Source of the DNA: Bemisia tabaci
Taxonomy: Eukaryota > Arthropoda > Insecta > Hemiptera > Aleyrodidae
Reading direction: 5' to 3'
Assembly: GCF_918797505.1 (NCBI RefSeq)
Contig: NC_092800.1
Span: forward strand, 28,356,914-28,420,913
Length of the DNA stretch: 64,000 bases
Made by a program: the position numbers and the translations under genes
The notes under the pieces: model-generated
What the model was told of the DNA's origin: nothing
The model's input: the letters and a program-made list of their open reading frames with translations, nothing else
Databases searched by the model: none
Shown: piece after piece, positions 21,412 to 31,652 of the stretch
How the letters are laid out: every line of letters begins with the position of its first letter
Position numbering within the stretch: the first letter of the stretch is position 1

Positions 21412-24063
21412 ACGTAGATCGTAGAATCAACGTACGGAGAACTCGGCCCACTGACATTTTTACAGAACGAGCAAAAAGACCGGGGAAAAGAAAACATATT
21501 GAACAAAAAATCCTCAATAAGTTGGTCAATAAAACCCCTTGCGTATCAAGGTAGCTGCGACCGAGCTCTTGAATTCCTTTACAAGCGATGGTCTCTCACT
21601 ATATTGCCATTTTGAACAAAACAACGTACATCTACATACACTCTCCAATGAGTTGCGAGGTTTCGGCTCAGCATTGCAAAACAACGACCCACGCACCAAA
21701 ACGAAATATCTCGAGGCCGTGCGCCTGTGTGGGAGCGAATGTCACTGGTTAAATAGAGCGGACCTAAATCATATTCGGCTCACTCATTTGCCCCGTGTAC
21801 AAAAAAATAGTTTCATTGTCTATCACTAGATTTTTATCTATGACCGCACAAATAAAAACACCACGCTTCACAGCCCGTATCTTGATTGATAATTCTAGAC
21901 GGTAGCATTGGTAGTGAGAAAAAACCTACGGTAAAATGACTGCATTAGCAGCCTTTTTTTCACAACATAGAATATTAATGGTGTGTCTCAGCTGAAGTCA
22001 TTTCAAACTTTTTTCTGCGTAGTATGCGCACCTGGACGATCAACTAGTTGTATTACATGATTGCAGAGTTAAATAAGGTTAGAAGGTGTGAAGTGATTAG
22101 CGCCCAGATTTTAATTAAATCGGGCCAAACGGTGGCTAAGATTGATCAAGACAAAAAATATGGCAAAAAGATCTCCTTTTCCGCGCTATTTGCATGAGAA
22201 CAAGGTGCCAAAGATGTCCACTTGAGACCATTGTGCAAGAGGTTGCCGTTTGATACGCAATTTTGCAAATTCCGCCGTTAAGGTGAGCTAAATTTCACGA
22301 AACTTTGGCAACGTCGTTGTGCAACTCAGTGGTGAGTCACCCAACTTTTGCTGCCCTGGTCAGCTTTATTATCAACAAAGACCGCTAATCAGTGGCTGTA
22401 AAGTGAGATTATGCAATCCCCTTGAATAATCGTGTGAGTTCGAGACGTTTAAATTCGCGGAAAGAGTGTGTCCACTTTCCTTGTAATTCTCCGCTTCAAA
22501 GTTTGAATTTTTGCGTTGACCAGTTGAGTTTTTGCGAAATCGTCACGCGGAAATAATCGAGGTAAACACGTTTGCATATGATGAGGGTTGCAAAAAATGG
22601 ACGAGTTCACTGAGTTCGCCTGCTTTGGTTCTGGAGTTCTTCCATGTCTGCATCAATCACACTTAGAAACCAGAGGATTCTGTCATATTTTTGCCCTGTT
22701 CCACCATCTAGAATATCTCCTCACATTGAATTTATTTTCATGGACAATCTGGGCTCCATGGTAGGTCTTCATTATTTACATTTTAACTGAACCGATCATT
22801 TTCCAAATTCCGTAAGCGCCAAAATTGCAAATGCGAGAAAAACAAGAAACCCCGCACTCTATTCGCTTTGTTGACAATCTTTAAATTCCAAAAAATGTAT
22901 GTCCTGTTAGAAGGCTATCTCGAGATCGGATATAGTTGATTCTACCAAAGAAAATGTAGAAAAAACTACCCCTCTGCCAGGAAAATAGAGATTGGCGCTT
23001 ACGTGAAAAGGAAAATAATCGGTTCAATTGAGAGGGCCTTTAAATCAGCGTCATTAAAACGAAAGTTTTTACGACCCTCCGGTAAAATGCAATAAAATGA
23101 GTTTGAAGAAAATCCTTGCAAAAAATGACGATGATTTTCCAATACGAAAAATGTAAAATACATTAGGAAAAATATTGCGGATTTGAGAAATTTAGAAACG
23201 TGGAAATTCAAGAGATCGTCACAGGAATTGACAAACCGGTTGTGTACAAAATTGTCTCTTTGATACGTTAACGGCAATCTAGTGGCTGAATTATTTACTA
23301 TTTCAATCCAAGTATAAAGATTGAAATTCGAGGGAACTTAAAGTGCATGAAGTGGTTGCATTCCGTTTACCTTTAGAGGGGAGGGCAGATGCACAATCAT
23401 CATAACACTTGATTGCGCTTACCATTCAACAGGTTTTGAGTTATTCCTAAGCCTATAAATAATGCTTGATCTTTTTTCATATCTAATTAATGGACTTGTC
23501 AGAAAAAAATATAAAGGATAAAAAAAAGTCATCGAAATTAGTCACGATGGAGCTTACTAAAGTTTATTGCTTTTAAAGACTCATATTGACGGCCTTATCA
23601 CTTTTATTGGAATAAAGACATGCAATTTACATCAACATGTAATCATTCTTATTTTTCTCTCTTTCTTCTTCTTTTTTTAGTAATTTATTGATGGAGCGGC
23701 TATAAAGGTCAATCGCTTCATTTGAGTTGAAACCCACAGACCTACATTCAACTCTATTCTTCTCGTCGTGATAAAAAAAAAGGCGAACAAGAAAAAATGC
23801 CGCCGACCCATTAATAAATTTTCCTCCTCTTTTTCTACCTGCCTTGGCAAAGTTTCAGAAAAAGTGGGTTTCTCGATTTATTTTATTTTTAGAATGAAAC
23901 GAAACACACCGAACGCTGAGTGAATGACCCAATTATGATAGGGCGGCGCGGCGCATGAACCACGCGTGAGTGATCCTGGCTCCAACTCTACATCGATGCC
24001 AAATTGTACCTCGATTTTTCCTTTCTTTCCGCTCAATATTTCTTTATTCATAGATCGTTTTTG
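21412..24063. other. No recognised feature; one weak ORF
   Basis: The plus-strand ORF at 21539-21829 (96 codons) has balanced codon composition but no domain, start context or splice sites I can defend. The minus-strand ORF at 22999-23277 is AT-biased and motif-free. The rest is AT-rich with no repeat family members. Confidence 0.45.
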
Positions 24064-24340
24064 ATACATCAAATAGGTGAGATTGTATCGATATCGATTG
24101 GTTCAACATGTAAACATAGCCTCCAGAGTCAATCGCGTAACCTGAGGAAACGGGGTTTTTCTGATAGATTTTTGATTCTTATGAGTACTAAATGGCATCG
24201 CAAGGTGAAATAGTTAGGAATTTTCTCATTTTCAGATTTTCCGACTGAAATCCTAAAAGTTTTGTTTGAGGTTATGTTCTATTGTTTTGAACCAAACGAT
24301 ACATCGAACCACTATCGAAAACGATCTATTAATTTCCTTT
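24064..24340 (+). repeat. Family I repeat, copy I1
   Basis: About 275 bp matching 29500-29740 in the same order: GGTGAGATT, ATATCGATTGGTTCAA, AATTTTCTCATTTTCAG, and GAGGTTATGTTCTATTG followed by TTTTGAACCAAA. The second copy lies inside a hAT-type element. Confidence 0.75.
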
Positions 24341-25333
24341 ATCAACTGTCGATACTTCTTGTCATGAGGTGGATGAGCTCATTTTACACGGAATAATAGA
24401 AACATGTTTATGCTGTGTGTAGTTAAATTTTTAAAAGTAGTTACATTTCATTTCATTCCGAACAAGTGGTATTATTCCAAACCATACGTAATGTCTGAAA
24501 AATTTAATTTTTCATCGCAAAAGTTATCCTGCCCTAACTTTCTAATATTTCCCTCTTTTGTAATGTATTGTGTCTTTTTGAAATTGGCACAGTATTTTTG
24601 GAATTCGATAATCTGATAATTGTTATTATTCATACTACCTTCATTTAGTTTTCCTACGAAGTTTGCTACGTTTTTGACGTAGAGTTCTCCAGTTTTCAAT
24701 GTTTTGAACGAAAATCTCGTTCAAACTGCTAGTTTTTGTGGAATTTCGCCATTCAATTGGCCTCTGAAGAATTTTAGGATTGAAAATTAAAAGTATCTTA
24801 TTTTTCATAAGACATTGCAATATACGACATGAATGCTCAATCAAGCTCTGAAAATCATTGAAACGGCCTTAAAATTGTCCAAAATTTCAATGAGAATTCT
24901 TTCTCACATTTTCAAAGTCTCAAATCGTCAAAATTAAACGATTTATTCCTTTTTTCAGTCTAGTAGAGAGCATTTGCCGAGGCACTTCACAAAATGCCTG
25001 ATTTGACCGTTGGGACAGATGCACACCAACAGTTGAGAATATTCTATCCGAATTTCTGCAATTGACTCAAGGATGAGTATTCAAGCGAATACGATAGAAT
25101 TTGCATGCACCACGGTTGCAGTTATCAATAATGTGGGTACGGTATGACACATGATCAGTTCATTGCGAAACCGCCCGCATCCGACCTCCACCGACTTTTT
25201 TTACACGCTCGAGCTCAAACAGGCTCCAGCCGGCGTCATAAAACATAAACCGTCATAAATAATAATGAATCTTTGGACGGTTTGGCGAGAAGAAACCGAT
25301 TTGATTAGATAACCGATACGACTCACAAAAACG
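24341..25333. other. No recognised feature
   Basis: AT-rich; several short ORFs without motifs. Confidence 0.5.
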
Positions 25334-25488
25334 AGCACTCAAGAGTGTCTTAGTTTGGTGCGTGTTCTTATTTTGAGCTTAATTGACGATTTCGTATAGG
25401 AATTCACGTTTTTTACGATTAGCACACAACACGGTTTCTGCAAATGTCTTCCCGTCAAAAGCTCTGCATTTCGGGCGGGACCAAAAAA
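25334..25488 (+). repeat. Direct repeat, unit 1
   Basis: AAGAGTGTCTTAGTTTGGTG, CGATTAGCACACAACACGG and CCCGTCAAAAGCTCTGCATT blocks recur at 25595-25741 with about 90% identity by eye. Confidence 0.85.
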
Positions 25489-25594
25489 ATGTAATACAAC
25501 TATTTTAACTTCGGTGTAGCTCAAATTGCATAACCTTTGATTTGAAGGAGATCTCAGTTTCTCGTTTCTGCTGTCCACTTGCCGAGACTCAAAA

Positions 25595-25741
25595 AGGACA
25601 AGAGTGTCTTAGTTTGGTGCGTGTCCTTATTTTGAGATGAATTGACGATTTTGCACAGGAATTCACGTTTTTACGATTAGCACATAACACGGTTCCTGCA
25701 CATTTCTTCCCGTCAAACAGCTCTGCATTTCGAGCAGGATA
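25595..25741 (+). repeat. Direct repeat, unit 2
   Basis: Second copy of 25334-25488, same orientation, about 107 bp downstream of the end of unit 1. Followed by a family F-like right end (CATAGTTCCATTTAGCATAA, ATACGTCCACTTATG) at 25838-25868. Confidence 0.85.
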
Positions 25742-25945
25742 ATTAGCACAAATACGTACATTTCAACCAATAAAATCGCTCCATTTTCCCATGGCCCGAG
25801 AACTAACGAGCACACCCAATCTTTCCACTTGCACATAGTTCCATTTAGCATAAATACGTCCACTTATGAGTCAATTTTGGAAATTATAAACAGACTTAGC
25901 TTATTTTGCATGAAATTATCATGAGAAAAAATATCCAGTGGTGCT

Positions 25946-26102
25946 TTATGTAATACATCCCAGACTGTGGTCCAGTATAGTCGTATACTAACTTTTTGAT
26001 CACCCTATGTAGATGAGACTATGTTTTATGTAATATACCAGGCTGTGGTCCAGTATAGTCGCATACTCACTTTTTGATCACCCTGTGTAGAGAAGACTAT
26101 GT
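25946..26102 (+). repeat. Two-unit tandem repeat of about 78 bp
   Basis: Both units carry TTTATGTAATA, CTGTGGTCCAGTATAGTCG, ACTTTTTGATCACCCT and GTAGA-GA-ACTATG, head to tail. Confidence 0.85.
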
Positions 26103-26673
26103 CACGAGGTCAGACAGATCAACCGCAGGTCTCAAAAACACAATACATCCTTAACCGCGCAGCACAGACACGAACCCGGGGGCACGGAGCCCCCAAAAAT
26201 TTCTGAACGAGTGAGGATGACACTCAAAGCGCGCGTTATCTAACCGTACGTAATAATGCCCCCAGGATAGGGGGGCTATCTCGACACGCATCCATTACAA
26301 AACCGTTTAGAGCCGATCCGATGAAGAGTAAAATATTACAACGAACGAATTCGGACGGATATCGAAGCTCCGATGACCGTTTTTATTTTTGTTCTTCTTC
26401 TTTTTGTCTACTTTTTCTTCGCCTTCTTCTTGTGCACACTCGTGTGTCCATGGGAGAAAGCTCGATGATGTAATTCCCCCCTCGCCCGGCTGGCGGCTCC
26501 ACCTGTCCTCTTTGAGCACGCTGATCAGTGATCGGTTCCATGTATCCGACAGTGTTGCCTTTTAATTTGATTTAATTTTTATTTGTTTTTATTTTTTTAT
26601 TAGGACTAATAAAAAAGGTAAAAATAAATGAATATTTTCTGGAAATTTTAATGAATGGATGACTGCGTTATGA
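26103..26673. other. No recognised feature
   Basis: GC-richer to about 26520, then AT-rich. The minus-strand ORF at 26307-26519 has a lysine/asparagine-rich low-complexity tract and no domain. Confidence 0.5.
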
Positions 26674-26932
26674 CTGATTATTGAAATTAATAGACAAACC
26701 TATAGACAAAGAAGACACAGGGAGTATGGAGCTATCCTATGGGTTAAAACCGGTGGTTTTTACTGACTAAGGGTGAAAATGATAGACTAATCATGGGGTG
26801 TCTCGTGGGTTGCTGTCAGTCTGTCTATTTCTTGATTCCTTCCTCCGTTGCAACAATACCCCCTTCTACCGACAGGATCGCTCCATTTTGCCTATGTCTT
26901 CTTTGTCTATAGCTTTGGAAATCAATTATTTC
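26674..26932. mobile_element. Family R inverted-repeat element, copy R1
   Basis: Left arm CTGATTATTGAAATTAATAG and ATAGACAAAGAAGACA; right arm TGTCTTCTTTGTCTATAG and AATCAATTATT. Related copies at 47851-48255. Confidence 0.7.
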
Positions 26933-27227
26933 AAAAACATCTTATCCTTTTTTACCGCAATTACATGCCCTTCGAACAAAGGTACAATTACAAAAGCGGA
27001 AAGAAGAAATCTGTATGAGCGTCATGCACATTTAAAAGGATGGCTTACTTTTCTACCCTTGAGTTAAAGTCACCACGCTTTCCAAGTTTTTTTTATTATC
27101 AACAAAGACGTGCTTTCAAAAATAGAGAGGTGAAACGTTAAAATTCAGAGTCCTCTTATTTTTCCAAATAAAAGCTACGATTTTTAAAATTTGAGAGAAA
27201 TCGAATGAAACACTTGTTTAACCCGCA

Positions 27228-27670
27228 CTGAATAAAAAAAAGTTCGCTTATATGAACCGAACTTTCGGTATTCCATACCATCCCAACTGTTTGGTTTGTC
27301 ACACTGAACTCTCGGTTCATATGACCGAACTTTATGCGTCAGTTCACTTTACCGCTGAAGTTTGGTTACACGAACCGAAATTCCGCTTTGGCAAACCGAA
27401 TAAATGGTTTGACAAACCGAATAAATGGTTTGACAAACTGAATAAACGGTTTGACAAACCGGGTAAATGGTTTGACAAACCGAATAAATGGTTTGACAAA
27501 CCGAATAAATGGTTTGACAAACCGAATAATTGGTTTGACAAACCGAATAATTGGTTTGACAGACTGAATAAATGATTTGACTAACCGAATATATGGTTTG
27601 ACAAACCAAATAAGTTAGAATGTTACGGAACACCGAACTCCGGTTCATACGACCGGACTTTTTTCAAGCG
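27228..27670. repeat. Inverted-repeat element enclosing an 18-bp minisatellite
   Basis: Outer ends carry CACTGAATAAAAAAAAGTTCG on the left and CCGGACTTTTTTCAAGCG on the right, with GAACCGAACTTTCGG / CCGAACTCCGG inside. The middle is a tandem array (see the next entry). Confidence 0.65.
27390..27605 (+). repeat. 18-bp minisatellite, about 12 units
   Basis: Unit ACAAACCGAATAAATGGTTTG-like with an 18-bp period and few substitutions. Because 18 is a multiple of three, long ORFs appear on both strands (FDKPNKW on plus, CQTIYSV on minus). These are consequences of the repeat. The unit itself is partly palindromic (AAACCG...CGGTTT). Confidence 0.9.
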
Positions 27671-27671
27671 G

Positions 27672-27720
27672 GGAGATTAACTCTCAAAAGTTCTAACGAC
27701 GTTTTTCCCTAGCACGGCAG
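27672..27720. mobile_element. Family A right-end fragment, A12
   Basis: AACTCTCAAAAGTTC, then a degenerate CATACGGCG, then TTTTTCCCTAGCACGGCAG. Only the right terminus is present, next to the minisatellite element. Confidence 0.7.
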
Positions 27721-28262
27721 CATAGAGCACGAAGGAAGCTCCGAAACGGGGGCCCCTAAATCAAAACCCAACGAATCCGGAACCGCACGGGATGTCATGC
27801 ACTCGCTCCGGTTGCGCAACCGAAGAATTTCGAGTCCACTCGACGGCGCTCGCCTCCGGTCGGCCTTGATGCTCGCTGCGTTCGAGCGCGCGGTGAGCGG
27901 AGAAAGAGGATTCTAATTGCTCCTTTCTTCCAACCAGCGTCTCCGAAACAACATACGTACATAGGACTCTCGCATGAGTTGCGTGGTTTTTACTAAAACG
28001 GGGAGGCTTGAGGATTTTCATGACGGCTCTTTCGCAATATTTGACTTTCTTTCCTTTGCCCGCGGCTCGGAGCTTTTTCTCCCGGCGTTCCGTGATGGCA
28101 CGTTCAATTAAGCTCGGCGCTTGATTGGGAGCGTTTGTCTTTCCATCTCGATTCTGCATCCTTTCGCTCTTCCTTTCTGCGCGTCGAGCGTTCTCTTTCT
28201 GATCGCTACCAAGAGTGAACTAGAGTCGCGATCTGAGCGATGTAAGGGTTGGTCATCCTTAC
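27721..28262. other. GC-rich block with uncharacterised minus-strand ORF
   Basis: A 132-codon minus-strand ORF (27761-28159) has an arginine/lysine- and alanine-rich composition but no recognised domain. CpG content is high. It may be a first exon or promoter region, or simply GC-rich sequence. Confidence 0.25.
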
Positions 28263-28769
28263 CATAGGCGGTTCTACGGGGTGCCAGTGGGTGCCGGGCA
28301 CCCCCAAGCAAAAATTAAGTGCGGTTACCGGAACCGTGAAAGAGGCCTTCTTCTTCCTTCACCTCTATTTATTGCTTTTTTAACCAGTATAGAATTTATT
28401 ATGAAAATGACCAAATTATACTGCTTTTAAAGATTCTGTATTCTCTTACACTGAGTAAAAATCCCAGCAATTAATTGAAAATACTTCAAACAGAATTAAT
28501 ATTGATAGCCGTGTTTTACAAAGATTCTACTGTTTTTTTATGGTAAGAATGTAGTTTTGATGGAAGGTTTTGCTAAAAATTGTCTACGTTGAATTTATAG
28601 GTATTTAAGTAGAAAGGAAGGAGAGAAAAAGAGAAAGGATGGGAGGAAAGGGATAAAACTTGAGGGCCGAAACTTAGTCCTCCCCTGAGCGACCTTCCCC
28701 TTCGGGACCAGTCTCCGACATTTTTCACCTCTGGGCACCCCCAAACATGAGAGTCTAGAACCGCCTATG
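28263..28769. mobile_element. Non-autonomous hAT-type element T
   Basis: 507 bp. Terminal inverted repeats CATAGGCGGTTCTA / TAGAACCGCCTATG with subterminal GGGCACCCCCAA repeats, and a perfect 8-bp duplication ATCCTTAC on both sides that fits the nTnnnnAn preference of many hAT elements. The interior is AT-rich, without a transposase ORF. Confidence 0.92.
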
Positions 28770-28878
28770 ATCCTTACTCATGCTTTTCTTTCTTTTATTT
28801 TTTTATCATGCGAGTAATCTTGGCAACTTATGCTTTCTTTCGAAAAAAGAAGAAGAAAAAAAAAGCTTAAGTTGCCAA

Positions 28879-29844
28879 CAGGGCCGGTTTAAGGGGGTGG
28901 CCAAATGTGCCGCGGCCCATGGCGGCAAAATGTAGGGGGCGGCAAATTTTGCAATCTTTTTGAATGTACTTAGGTATCAAAAAAAGAGAGAAAAAAATCG
29001 GATTCAGAAAATAAATTACAAACTAGGAAAAGCGACAAAATCTCCCATTCCCTGAGAGTAAAAGTATAGTAATTTCTAATTTTGTCGTCTTTCGGTGATA
29101 CAAGAGACAACACCTTTAAATAGTCGAGTTAAGAGAGAAACCAAACACGCAATTTGACCTGAAATGGAGCGGCGCGGCAGCGGTCGGCATGAAACGCATA
29201 GCGCCTACAAGACTGCATGAATACTTCACGCATTGCGCCAACACAGTGCGGTCGGCGCGGCGGTGGAATTTAAAATTTTTAATCACATTTATGTTTGTTC
29301 TTTCACAATTTTTTCGTTCGTTTTTTATAAATAGAAGGCCTTGTCCATACAGGGATGGGTTTACGGAACTGAATTTTTGTGAGTATTGACAGGGCTTTCA
29401 CAAAAAATGTGCCCAACACGAGTAAACGCGTCTCATACATTCCTCCCCCACCGGCACGTTCACTTGATGGTTATTATAGATCGTATTCGACAGATCACAC
29501 AGGTGAGATTATATTGATATCGATTGGTTCAATATGTAACCACAGCCTTAAAAGTCAATTTAGAAATCTGAGGTAACGGGTCTCATGTGATCGAATGTTT
29601 ATTCTCTCGAGTACCAAATGGCAATGAAAAGTGAAATTGTTGGGAATTTTCTCATTTTCAGCTTTTCCAAATTAAATCCTAAAATTTTTGTTTGAGGTTA
29701 TGTTCTATTGTTTTGAACCAAAAGGTACATCGAACGAATACGAAATGAATGTCGAATACGATCTATTGATGTTTGAAAACAAATGAGAAGGGAGCGGAAA
29801 AATACAGGCGGCCCATGGGCGGCAAGTAGGTAAATCCGGCCCTG
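28879..29844. mobile_element. Non-autonomous hAT-type element U
   Basis: 966 bp. CAGGGCCGG at the left and CCGGCCCTG at the right, GGCGGCAAAATG / GGGCGGCAAGTAGG subterminally, and a perfect 8-bp duplication GTTGCCAA on both sides (again nTnnnnAn). The interior contains a family I copy and one GCGCAATGCGTGAAGTAT-type motif, but no transposase. Confidence 0.93.
29500..29745 (+). repeat. Family I repeat, copy I2 (inside hAT element U)
   Basis: Matches 24064-24340 block by block. It suggests that I1 is a relic of a U-like element, although I1 lacks recognisable CAGGGCC ends. Confidence 0.72.
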
Positions 29845-29930
29845 GTTGCCAAGATCTGTTCTCAGTCTATTTTGCATCGAGTATTTGCTGGAATCATCGA
29901 GAGGTATCATCTCCGCAAGATTGTTGAAAT

Positions 29931-29944
29931 GGGGGGGGGGGGGG
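29931..29944 (+). repeat. G14 homopolymer
   Basis: Uninterrupted run of 14 G, possible G-quadruplex seed. Confidence 0.95.
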
Positions 29945-31538
29945 CGATCAGTCTTTCAAAGGGAGCAGCATTTCCTGGAAGGGGAGGTCAACCGTAGACG
30001 TCCCATAAAATATCCTAACATTGATCCAAATCGACCAAAATTGCCTCGGAGAAAGTCAATTTAAATGAGCAAGGAGGAATTGTGGGAAAAAAAAAAAATG
30101 CAATTTTTTACTATAAAAAGTGGATAATCTGTAGATTTTTAGTTTAAAGACCACGCTTTCTGATATTCCTGAACTATTTTTAGAGAAATATGGTGCGTTA
30201 ATGACGCAGTAATATAAAATGCATCATTCGCAGTTAAACATCCATTTGATTTTTAAAGTTTAAAAAAAAACACATGACTTGAAGTGATAAGAAAACTGAT
30301 GAGACTGAAATCTTCATAGCGCAAATGACCTTGACCTCTTATGCGTTTAGAACAATCTTTACTCAGAAGAAGAAAGATTATTTGTTGACTCCATGGAAAT
30401 GAACGCAGACACGCTTTTAATTACTCCTCTAGAACTTGTCGCTTTAATCGTCCTCCTCACACCTAAAAATTACACACAAACAAAGACGTCGCCTGAATTC
30501 GTCATCTCCTCCAGTTTTAATAGTTTCGTATCTATAATTTTCGGTCTGGCGCAACGCTTGCGTAAGGTAAACAATAGGACCGCGGAGCCAAAACGTAGGC
30601 ACAGAAACGGGTGAATCGACAAAGTTTACTCGGGTTGGCAGTTCAGAGTTTCGCAAGCCTCGAAAATTAAGAGTATCCAAAACTAACGCCATGCTTGGAT
30701 CACACTCCTACCAGGCCGCGCCAAAAATCTTGGGGCTTTGTTAGGCGTAGACAATGGATTGCTGCATGTGACCTTCAGACGGTGTCTCTGATGGCAAACT
30801 GAAAACCAAAATTCCCCAAATTTTACTAGAAAAACGTGGTTTTTTGAAGAAGTTCATATTTTAAAATGATCCTTAGAAATCCTTCAAATATTATCAATGA
30901 TACGATATAAAGTTTTGGCGCGAAGAGGCGACGGGGACGTCCCGTAAAGGGATGGCGGCAGGGCGTTGACGAAGGGATGTTGAGGTGTCGTTTGCCCGAT
31001 AACCGCTACGAAGATAGGCATAGGTGGCGTTGGGCTGTCGCAGAACGCTTGAGTGCGTTGTAGAAGCAACTTTATGTACAAAGTTTTGGGAGAAATATTC
31101 CAGAGTCACAACCTTAAAATTGATTCCCGTTCCATCACCATATGGGCTGCGCTGATCCGCGCCACTGAGTGTCTCCACACTACAGCGTGTGTAAAATTTC
31201 CATGCTTCCAGACTGTGGCGCAAATTTTTGGCGTAAGTCAACAGCAAAACAACGTTTCCAGATTTAGAAAAAAATTGTGTGGCACCACAATTTATGGGGA
31301 CAATTTTGGACACTCCACTCGAAATAGGGAGTGTGGAACCATTTTCTGCGGCCACCGTAGCCATTCAGATCTGACATTGATTTTTGGCTGAAAGTGAGTG
31401 GTATCGAAGTTGCTAGTTACATTGAAGTACTGAATATGTCACCGAAAAAAATTAAATGATACAATGACATCCTGAATTTCAAATAAGTCTGGTGATCTCT
31501 ATATGCTAGGCTAACTTTTGCGTTACTCTACCTGGCGG
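29945..31538. other. No recognised feature; 156-codon ORF on the minus strand
   Basis: The ORF 30894-31364 (minus) is one of the longest in the window, with an overlapping 112-codon plus ORF. I recognise no domain, signal peptide or membrane segment and no convincing splice sites. I list it as an open question rather than a gene. Confidence 0.3.
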
Positions 31539-31652
31539 GCCGATTATTGAAACTATGTCAGCACGATAAGATAAGACACAGCCCTATCTTGACCATGCAA
31601 TATATTGCATTTCGATGTCTTGTCGGGCTGTTTTAAACTTTCAATAATCGGC
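31539..31652. repeat. Short hairpin element S
   Basis: GCCGATTATTGAAA at the left and TTTCAATAATCGGC at the right, with ATAAGACACAGCCC / GGGCTG inside. The termini resemble family R ends (GGGCTGATTATTG). Confidence 0.75.

Noticed and set aside
21539..21829. 96-codon plus-strand ORF as a gene
   Set aside because: Reasonable codon mix, but it starts on a GC-rich chance frame, has no motif and no adjoining exon signals.
27349..27648. 99-codon minus-strand ORF rich in CQTIYSV repeats, and the plus-strand FDKPNKW ORF
   Set aside because: Both are readings of the 18-bp minisatellite in opposite directions. No start context, signal or flanking exon.
30291..30325. CTGATGAGACTGAAATC as a second hammerhead core
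   Set aside because: CTGATGA and GAAA are only four bases apart, leaving no room for stem II, and no GUC with pairing arms is present.
30894..31364. 156-codon minus-strand ORF as a gene
   Set aside because: No recognisable domain, no splice signals I trust, and a long opposing ORF. Kept only as an unassigned stretch.
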